DNA from: Deltaproteobacteria bacterium
Lineage (GTDB): Bacteria; Desulfobacterota; DSM-4660; Desulfatiglandales; Desulfatiglandaceae
Reading direction: 5' to 3'
Assembly: GCA_018644785.1 (NCBI GenBank)
Contig: JABGPV010000320.1
Coordinates: 1 to 5,460, forward strand
Length of the DNA stretch: 5,460 nucleotides
The position numbers and the translations under genes were made by a program. The first letter of the stretch is position 1. Each line of letters opens with the position of its first letter. The notes beneath the pieces were generated by a model. It was not told the DNA's origin, searched no databases, and saw only the letters and a program-made list of their open reading frames with translations. This document shows positions 1-4,688 of the stretch, piece by piece.

Positions 1-888
1 TTTGCTTCAGCTTACCTCGATAAACCCTTCTACCAGCTCAACTTCCCGGCGGGACTGACCGATGAGAGGACAAAAGATTATCATCGCGACGACTACAAGG
101 CCTTGATAACCTTCCTCGAAGAGCAAACGGGGAACAAACTTGATGAAGACAAACTCCGTGAAGTGCTGAAAGAGCTGAACCGTCAGGATGAGATGCTCGG
201 GGACTTGGAAGAGATGCAGCGTCTTGTTCCAAATCCCCTGCCCGGGGCATTTAATCTTTTTATCTATGCCGGACGATTTATGTTCGCCGGGTGGCCGGAG
301 TATACGGAATTGCTGAAAGCAATGGTGAAAGTGGTTCGGCAAAACGTGGAAGACGGCGCGACGGGAATCAGGTCCGGCCGGGAAAAATGTCGGGCATTGT
401 TCTTTTATATTGACCATTTCACTCTGAATTTAAGACTGTGGCGATGGCTTGATCAGCATGAAATCTCCCATATCGGAGGAATATTGAGCCGATTTTTTTC
501 AGACAATGTACCCTACACCCAAGGAAGGGAAGAGGAAGCATACCGCATCGAAACGGGTAATCTTGACACGATGATCGACAGCATCGCTGAGATGAATGCA
601 AGAATGCCCATGGTCCGTTCCATCCGCGGCCCTTATGATGCGCCCTACATGTGGTTGGATGATGCGCTCACCCTGGGAAAATTGTACAGCGCCGATTGCA
701 TGATATATAACGGCACGCCCGGATGCCGCAATACCTGGTCGAATGTGAAGCTGATCGCTAAAGATCTGGAAAATAACGGTTACCCCACTCACATCATGTA
801 TGCGGATGCCTTTGACGATCGGGTGGAGTCGTGGGAGGCAACTTCCGAGCGGTTAGGTGAATTCTTTCAATTGAGGAGATTGGTATGA
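1..888 (+). CDS. 2-hydroxyacyl-CoA dehydratase D-component / benzoyl-CoA reductase BcrB-type subunit, 5'-truncated by window
   Basis: The frame is open from base 1 with no convincing start, so the N-terminus lies upstream. 295 residues are visible; family members usually have about 370-440. The family binds the acyl-CoA substrate and a [4Fe-4S] cluster and receives electrons from an ATP-dependent activase, for aromatic ring reduction or 2-hydroxyacyl-CoA dehydration in the cytoplasm. Recognisable parts are FYQLNFP near visible residues 10-16, the SIRGPYDAPYMW stretch, and the C-terminal core in which a 'GC' cysteine (Cys242 of the visible part, codon 724-726) precedes a helix, a short 'NGYPTHIMYADAFDDR' segment and the closing helix. 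Other cysteines are at visible positions 130 and 233. The last four bases overlap the next gene, an activase, which is the usual neighbour. Family membership is firm. The substrate (benzoyl-CoA-like or 2-hydroxyacyl-CoA) and whether it is a B- or C-type subunit cannot be settled; two ATPase genes downstream favour a Bcr/Bzd-like arrangement. Confidence 0.85.
   Translation, partial: FASAYLDKPFYQLNFPAGLTDERTKDYHRDDYKALITFLEEQTGNKLDEDKLREVLKELNRQDEMLGDLEEMQRLVPNPLPGAFNLFIYAGRFMFAGWPEYTELLKAMVKVVRQNVEDGATGIRSGREKCRALFFYIDHFTLNLRLWRWLDQHEISHIGGILSRFFSDNVPYTQGREEEAYRIETGNLDTMIDSIAEMNARMPMVRSIRGPYDAPYMWLDDALTLGKLYSADCMIYNGTPGCRNTWSNVKLIAKDLENNGYPTHIMYADAFDDRVESWEATSERLGEFFQLRRLV
873..878 (+). promoter_or_regulatory. 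Ribosome binding site of first activase gene
   Basis: GAGGAG lies 6 bases before the ATG at 885, inside the end of the preceding coding sequence. It supports this start and translational coupling through the ATGA overlap at 885-888. Confidence 0.75.
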
Positions 889-1679
889 GCATTGTCGCCG
901 GATGCGACGTTGGCTCGCTGACGTCAAAAGCTGTTGTCATGAAAAACGGAAAGGTTGTCGGATCAGCCATCATTAAATCCAAGGTAAAACCTCAAGCATC
1001 CGCCGACAAGGCGATGAATGACGCGCTTTCCGCGGCCGGGCTTACGCTTGACGATGTACAATGCTGTGTCGGCACCGGCTATGGTAGGAACAAGATCTCT
1101 TTTGTGGATAAAAAGGTTTCCGAGATATCTTGCCACGGAAAGGGCGCAAACTGGCTCAGTCCCGCCGTCAGGACCGCCATTGATATCGGCGGTCAGGACT
1201 GTAAGGCCATCAAACTGGACGGCAGGGGCAAGGTGGAAAAATTCGTCGCCAATGACAAGTGCGCGTCCGGTACGGGTCGTTTTCTGGAGGTGATGGCCGG
1301 TGTGCTCGGAATCGATCTTTCCGAACTGGGCGCATGTTCATCAAAGGCCCGATCGCCCGTTACCTTTGCCGCGAGTTGTACGGTGTGGGCCCAGGCGGAT
1401 GCCGTAAAACTCCTTAATAACGGCACCCCTTTCGAAGAAATCGGCGCCGGAATCAACACGGCCATGGCCAGCAGGGTCGCCATCCTGGTCAACAGTATCG
1501 GCATTGAGCCTGCGATCTGCATGACCGGGGGGGTTGCAAAGAATGAGGGCGTAAAAAATGCCCTGGAAAAAATAATCGGGCACAGGATACTGAAGGTTAG
1601 AAAAGCAGACCCCCAGCTTGCCGGCGCCATCGGCGCGGCCCTGTTTGCCCTGGAAGATTTGAATGGGAGGGGCTCATGA
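885..1679 (+). CDS. ATPase/activase subunit of benzoyl-CoA reductase / 2-hydroxyacyl-CoA dehydratase type (first of two, divergent)
   Basis: This 264-residue protein has the normal length for the BcrA/BcrD/HgdC/BadF family. The family members are dimeric ASKHA-fold ATPases that hold one [4Fe-4S] cluster between subunits and couple ATP hydrolysis to low-potential electron transfer. Visible motifs in order are phosphate-1 GCDVGSLTSK (6-15), GTGYGR (63-68), phosphate-2 DIGGQDCK (100-107), cluster cysteine Cys126 in NDKCASGTGRF, second cluster cysteine Cys165 in ASCTVWAQ, and the adenosine motif TGGVAKNEG (214-222). The two cysteines sit where Cys127 and Cys166 lie in HgdC as I recall it. It is oddly divergent after Cys165: the usual FAE-E (seen in its neighbour as FAETEV) is WAQADA here. 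The adjacent, different activase gene suggests a heterodimer like BcrA/BcrD rather than an HgdC-like homodimer. ATG 885 has a good Shine-Dalgarno and begins directly before the phosphate-1 strand. Confidence 0.9.
   Translation: MSIVAGCDVGSLTSKAVVMKNGKVVGSAIIKSKVKPQASADKAMNDALSAAGLTLDDVQCCVGTGYGRNKISFVDKKVSEISCHGKGANWLSPAVRTAIDIGGQDCKAIKLDGRGKVEKFVANDKCASGTGRFLEVMAGVLGIDLSELGACSSKARSPVTFAASCTVWAQADAVKLLNNGTPFEEIGAGINTAMASRVAILVNSIGIEPAICMTGGVAKNEGVKNALEKIIGHRILKVRKADPQLAGAIGAALFALEDLNGRGS
1666..1669 (+). promoter_or_regulatory. Ribosome binding site of second activase gene
   Basis: GGAG within the purine run GGGAGGGG (1665-1672) is 6 bases before the ATG at 1676. The site lies inside the end of the first activase gene, whose TGA overlaps this ATG as ATGA (1676-1679). 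Confidence 0.7.
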
Positions 1680-2464
1680 TAGTTGCAGGCTGCGATATCG
1701 GTTCACTCACCGCAAAGGCGGTGTTAATGCAAAATGAAGAAATTCTTTCCACGGCCATGATTCGATCGACGCCCAGGCCGCAGGAGTCTGCAAGGCGGGT
1801 GATGAATTCGGCGATGGAGGCTGCCGGTCTCTCCATGGATGATATATCCTACGCAGTGGGCACCGGATACGGAAAAAGTCAAATTTCTTTCGTGGATTCA
1901 GTGGAATCGGAAATTGCCTGCCACGGCCGAGGAGCGTGGTGGAACGTGCCGTCCATACGAACGGTGATCGATATCGGAGGACAGGACGCCAAGGCGATCC
2001 GGGTCGATGAACATGGCAATGTGACGCGATACAGCTACAACGACAAATGCGCCGCCGGCACCGGACGGTTTCTCGAAGTGATTGCTGAGGCCCTCGATGT
2101 GGAATTGGAGAAGATGGGCGAGCTGTCTTTAAAGTCGACCGAGAAGGTGAATATCTCCAACCAATGCGTTGTCTTTGCCGAAACGGAGGTTGTTTCTCTG
2201 ATTAACGAGGGGAAAGAAGTGGCCGACATCATCAATGGACTCAGCCGCGCCATGGCCAATCGCGCGGCTTCTCTTGCCAAGGGGATCGGTGTGGAACCAG
2301 ACGTCGCTTTTACCGGGGGTGTCGCCAAGAACGGGGGCGTGGCCCGCGCCCTGGGGCAGGCCCTCGGACATCCATTAATAGAGTTGAACATCGACCCCCA
2401 GATAAACGGCGCCCTCGGCGCGGCGCTCATCGCACAAGAGAAGCTGAAACAGTCGTCTATTTAA
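1676..2464 (+). CDS. ATPase/activase subunit of benzoyl-CoA reductase / 2-hydroxyacyl-CoA dehydratase type (second, canonical)
   Basis: This 262-residue paralogue of the preceding gene is the more canonical member of the pair. Motifs are phosphate-1 GCDIGSLTAK (5-14), GTGYGK (62-67), phosphate-2 DIGGQDAK (99-106), cluster cysteine Cys125 in NDKCAAGTGRF, second cluster cysteine Cys164 in NQCVVFAETEV, and adenosine motif TGGVAKNGG. Expected role: bind ATP, share a [4Fe-4S] cluster across the dimer, and deliver electrons to the catalytic subunits encoded by the first gene and its presumed upstream partner. Both activases keep the same architecture and the same 38-residue distance between cluster cysteines, so they look like an old tandem duplication. 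The gene starts with an ATGA overlap and ends in TAA, 12 bases before the next gene. Family assignment is firm; BcrA-like versus BcrD-like identity is not resolved. Confidence 0.92.
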   Translation: MIVAGCDIGSLTAKAVLMQNEEILSTAMIRSTPRPQESARRVMNSAMEAAGLSMDDISYAVGTGYGKSQISFVDSVESEIACHGRGAWWNVPSIRTVIDIGGQDAKAIRVDEHGNVTRYSYNDKCAAGTGRFLEVIAEALDVELEKMGELSLKSTEKVNISNQCVVFAETEVVSLINEGKEVADIINGLSRAMANRAASLAKGIGVEPDVAFTGGVAKNGGVARALGQALGHPLIELNIDPQINGALGAALIAQEKLKQSSI

Positions 2465-2468
2465 AGGA
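2463..2468 (+). promoter_or_regulatory. Ribosome binding site fixing a GTG start
   Basis: AAAGGA overlaps the TAA of the second activase and sits 8 bases before GTG at 2477. It supports the GTG as start rather than an internal ATG; the first in-frame ATG (codon 49) would delete the N-terminal region. Confidence 0.65.
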
Positions 2469-2476
2469 ATATAAAA

Positions 2477-3205
2477 GTGACGTTTTTTGACGACCTCATC
2501 AAAGAGATTCGAGAGTTTATCGAACACCTGAATAACAAAGGACAAACCCGGACGTTTCATGAAAGGAACGTTACCCCATGGGCATCCGGCGGCAAAAGGA
2601 ATATTGTTCTCAAATCCGACATGGGGGTTGAGCTGGGAAACCCTTCCGATGAATCGACTTCTTTTCTCGTGTGTACAAACCGTGTCGATCTTGTGCAGGA
2701 CAGCGTCATCAGGTTGGAGGGTCCGGATATAGGGGAATGCAAAAACCGCCATCTACCTTTCGGTAAGATAGTCCTCATCGGGGGGCGAGGGTTTCACGAA
2801 GAGAATTGCTGCGAACGCTACCGGGAAATGGAACTCCTGAGATATGACCTGTCGCTAAAGGGCTACATGATAAAGGCGGTTTCACAGGTTATGCGGGAGT
2901 GGAGCCGCGTGAGCAAAAAAGCCGTTTCGGACCGGTTTTCCTTTTCCACACTGGGCGGCGCCCTGATTAATCTTTATAAATCGCTGGAATACATTGACGC
3001 GGTGGAGGTTTTGTTTGTTTCTTCTTCACCTGAAGCGGTAAGGCGGATACGAGGATTCGGGGAACAGGTCATGCGCTACATCGGCGCCATGAGGAAATTG
3101 TCGGAGCCGCACTTACTCGATTGCGATTCCTGTGAGTACCGGGATGTGTGCGATGATGTCGGCGAGCTGCGGGCCATGCGAAACGCCATGAAGAAGACCC
3201 TATGA
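2477..3205 (+). CDS. Acetyl-CoA synthase beta-subunit-like (CdhC/AcsB-related) small protein with degenerate cluster motif
   Basis: The 242-residue product (GTG start) resembles an internal segment of acetyl-CoA synthase. Matching landmarks are GVELGNP (50-56, like ELGGP), EGPDI (81-85, like GPDI), LPFGKIVLIGGRGF (93-106, like the PLGIVV..GRKM region), an E-R pair then a helix, 'QVMREWSRVSKKA' (137-149, like the QRD.tW.RiSKeA region), and a strand VEVLFVSS (176-183). A short tail, LLDCDSCEYRDVCDD, has C216-x2-C219-x5-C225. In true ACS the equivalent region begins the A-cluster as C-x2-C-x8-C-x9-C and is followed by a long C-terminal domain with the nickel-binding C-G-C. Here the fourth cysteine, the CGC motif and that whole domain are missing, so acetyl-CoA synthesis is very unlikely. 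C111-C112 is an extra pair. The alignment is from memory of ACS, not computed. The next gene is CooC-like and overlaps by 4 bases. Function unknown; a cluster-binding scaffold or accessory electron carrier is only a guess. Confidence 0.72.
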   Translation: MTFFDDLIKEIREFIEHLNNKGQTRTFHERNVTPWASGGKRNIVLKSDMGVELGNPSDESTSFLVCTNRVDLVQDSVIRLEGPDIGECKNRHLPFGKIVLIGGRGFHEENCCERYREMELLRYDLSLKGYMIKAVSQVMREWSRVSKKAVSDRFSFSTLGGALINLYKSLEYIDAVEVLFVSSSPEAVRRIRGFGEQVMRYIGAMRKLSEPHLLDCDSCEYRDVCDDVGELRAMRNAMKKTL

Positions 3206-3226
3206 ACGAAGACCCTATTAACGAAG
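3193..3226 (+). repeat. 15-bp tandem duplication across a gene overlap
   Basis: Unit 1 is gaagaccctatgaac (3193-3207) and unit 2 is gaagaccctattaac (3208-3222), differing at one base, followed by a partial third copy gaag (3223-3226). The repeat spans the end of the ACS-like gene and the ATGA overlap (3202-3205), and it encodes the CooC-like protein's N-terminal NEDPINE. A length of 15 keeps both frames. Confidence 0.85.
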
Positions 3227-3984
3227 CCAGGCAACACAATAGAATTATTGCGGTATGCGGCAAGGGGGGGGTGGGCAAAACAAGCGTCAGCGCTTTGCTT
3301 ACAAAGATACTTTCCGAAACCGGCAACCGAAAGGTGCTCGCCATCGATGCGGATCCGGCGGTGGGACTCGCTCTGTCATTGGGGATTTCGGTGGCCAAAA
3401 CCGTCGATGATATCCGAAATGCGCTCATCGAAAAAGCGAAAGAAGGATTTCAGGAAGATAGGCGTGAAATGATCGCAAAGATCGACTACGAACTCTTTGA
3501 TGCGCTTGAAGAGCGAAAAAATCTCGCTTTTCTCGCCATTGGACGACCTGAGACGGATGGGTGCTTTTGCCGGATAAACAGCCTTTTAAAGGACATCATT
3601 CATGATATTAGCGACAACTTTGATGATGTGGTTATCGATGGCGAGGCGGGAATCGAACAGGTCAACCGGCGGGTCATGGAGCGGGTCACCCATCTTTTAC
3701 TGGTATCGGACACATCGGTGAAAGGATGCAATGTGGCTGAATCCATCGAAAAGGTCGCAAGGGGAAGCATTCGCTATGAAAAGGTTGGTCTTCTTCTGAA
3801 CAGGGTGAAACGAGAAGAAGAGGTGGAAACGGTTCGAAACCGATATTCCCTGCCTGTCATCGGCTGGATGCCCGAAGATCCAACCCTTTATGAGTTCGAC
3901 CGGGAAAGCCGGAGCCTTATGGAAATGCCCGAATGCAACGCCCTTTTATCCTTCAGAAAAACACTCGGTTGGTTGGAAAGATAA
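3202..3984 (+). CDS. cooC: CooC-like MinD/ParA-family ATPase (nickel/CODH accessory type)
   Basis: The 260-residue length fits CooC, a cytoplasmic dimeric ATPase that helps insert nickel into CO dehydrogenase or ACS. Visible motifs: deviant Walker A CGKGGVGKTS (19-28), AIDADPAVGL (47-56) as switch I, the C-x-C motif GCFC with Cys121 and Cys123 (the metal-binding pair at the CooC dimer interface), VVIDGEAGIEQ (143-153) corresponding to the D.EAGIEH signature, LLLNRVK for base recognition, and the MinD-like end IGWMPEDPTLYEFDRES. Gly120 before C-x-C and the N-x-LL after it also fit the family. The ATG lies in a 4-base overlap with the ACS-like gene, so the two are probably translated together at similar levels. 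No CO dehydrogenase gene is in the window, so the client may be the ACS-like protein or the adjacent reductase/dehydratase; that is inference. The first seven residues derive from a 15-bp tandem duplication. The symbol denotes family resemblance, not proven function. Confidence 0.82.
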   Translation: MNEDPINEARQHNRIIAVCGKGGVGKTSVSALLTKILSETGNRKVLAIDADPAVGLALSLGISVAKTVDDIRNALIEKAKEGFQEDRREMIAKIDYELFDALEERKNLAFLAIGRPETDGCFCRINSLLKDIIHDISDNFDDVVIDGEAGIEQVNRRVMERVTHLLLVSDTSVKGCNVAESIEKVARGSIRYEKVGLLLNRVKREEEVETVRNRYSLPVIGWMPEDPTLYEFDRESRSLMEMPECNALLSFRKTLGWLER

Positions 3985-4002
3985 TTGACCATCAGAAAGG
4001 AA

Positions 4003-4007
4003 GAGGG
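4003..4007 (+). promoter_or_regulatory. Ribosome binding site choosing the GntR start
   Basis: GAGGG, within the purine run AAAGGAAGAGGG (3996-4007), is 9 bases before ATG 4017. It favours this start over the in-frame ATG at 3933, which lies inside the CooC-like gene and would add 28 residues unlike any GntR N-terminus. Confidence 0.7.
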
Positions 4008-4016
4008 AATTTATAT

Positions 4017-4676
4017 ATGGCTTTTAAAGCATCTGAAAACCTTGCTGAACAGATTGCACAATACGTTGCTGAAAAAATCATTCAATTGGAATTGAAACCC
4101 GGCGAGAGGGTACTTGAAGCAAAAATATCGGAAGAATTCGGCGTCAGCCGGGGGCCTGTCCGGGAGGCGCTGCGCATCCTTGAAAAAAACAGGCTGGTGG
4201 AGCTGATACCCCGCCGGGGCGCCAGGGTTACCGAAATGTCGGCATCTTATATTGAATGGCTTTACGATATCCTGGAAGAATTGTATGCCCTTACCGCCCG
4301 AAAGTTCATTGAAAACAGCAACGAAGAGGATCGGCGAATGCTTCAATGCGCGCTGAAAAAGATCGAAGAGAACGCCGAAAAAGGTGATGTCACCGGATAT
4401 TTCAATGCCACCTTTGAATATGCCCTGGCCGGTCTTAAGGGCGCAAAGAACCCTTTACTCGAACAAATGCTGATTGATCTATGGCCAAGCAACCGCCGTA
4501 TTCAGTTTGCATCCCTCTCCTTCCGTGCTGAAGACCTCAAAAAAAATGCTGTTTTTTTTCAACAGGCCACGCAGTACATAGAAGACGGCAACACGGGAAA
4601 AGGCTCTCAGGGAATTCGCGATTATGCTCGAAATGAGAAAGCCCTTGCCCTGAAAATGCTGAACAAAAACCGGTGA
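4017..4676 (+). CDS. GntR-family transcriptional regulator, FCD (FadR/VanR-like) type, lacking the histidine metal site
   Basis: The 219-residue protein has a GntR winged helix at about residues 8-74: LAEQIAQYVAEKII, the LKPGERV turn, helix-turn-helix around 35-61 (EFGVSRGPVREALRIL) and the wing LIPRRGARVTE. A helical FCD ligand-binding domain follows (about 78-215). Family members usually bind a short palindrome near their own operon and release it on binding an acyl-CoA, carboxylate or similar ligand. FCD domains often hold a metal through Asp and three His. Here the DxxFH position reads N130-A-T-F-E134, and the protein contains no histidine at all, so that metal site is absent. It starts 32 bases after the CooC-like stop and ends 12 bases before the AhpD-like gene, so co-transcription is likely. 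It may control this operon, but no clear operator is visible in the 32-base gap. Family assignment is firm; ligand and target are unknown. Confidence 0.9.
   Translation: MAFKASENLAEQIAQYVAEKIIQLELKPGERVLEAKISEEFGVSRGPVREALRILEKNRLVELIPRRGARVTEMSASYIEWLYDILEELYALTARKFIENSNEEDRRMLQCALKKIEENAEKGDVTGYFNATFEYALAGLKGAKNPLLEQMLIDLWPSNRRIQFASLSFRAEDLKKNAVFFQQATQYIEDGNTGKGSQGIRDYARNEKALALKMLNKNR
4539..4559 (+). repeat. A8/T8 inverted homopolymer pair inside the GntR gene
   Basis: AAAAAAAA (4539-4546), spacer TGCTG, then TTTTTTTT (4552-4559) form a perfect 8-base inverted repeat of only A:T pairs. The reading frame continues normally through it (KKNAVFF). It could be a polymerase slippage or sequencing-error hotspot. 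As a hairpin it would be weak and it is not followed by a terminator-like GC stem. Confidence 0.6.
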
Positions 4677-4681
4677 AGGAG
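4676..4681 (+). promoter_or_regulatory. Ribosome binding site of the AhpD-like selenoprotein gene
   Basis: AAGGAG begins on the last base of the GntR stop codon (TGA 4674-4676) and is 7 bases before ATG 4689. This strong site suggests the gene is well expressed and coupled to the regulator gene. Confidence 0.78.
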
Positions 4682-4688
4682 AATTCTG

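Noticed and set aside
7..417. 136-residue minus-strand ORF
   Set aside because: It lies entirely opposite the D-component coding region, has no plausible family signature, and every other gene here is on the + strand.
1193..1630. Long antisense ORFs opposite the activase genes, here and at 2035-2430
   Set aside because: They are shadows of well-conserved activase coding sequence in the opposite frame, with compositionally biased translations and no domain resemblance.
2477..3205. Functional acetyl-CoA synthase
   Set aside because: The protein is only 242 residues and lacks the fourth cluster cysteine, the CGC nickel motif and the large C-terminal domain.
3264..3271. G8 run in the CooC P-loop (and G7 at 1527-1533) as frameshift sites
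   Set aside because: Both runs encode conserved glycine-rich nucleotide-binding motifs and the frame is intact on each side, so no frameshift is indicated.
3933..4016. Upstream ATG extension of the GntR gene
   Set aside because: It would overlap the CooC-like gene by 52 bases and add residues unlike a GntR N-terminus, whereas ATG 4017 has a well-placed GAGGG.
3985..4016. Promoter in the CooC-GntR gap (TTGACC followed by AT-rich TTTATA)
   Set aside because: The possible -10 would lie directly at the start codon and overlap the ribosome binding site region, leaving no room for a leader. It is more likely the AT-rich translation start context.
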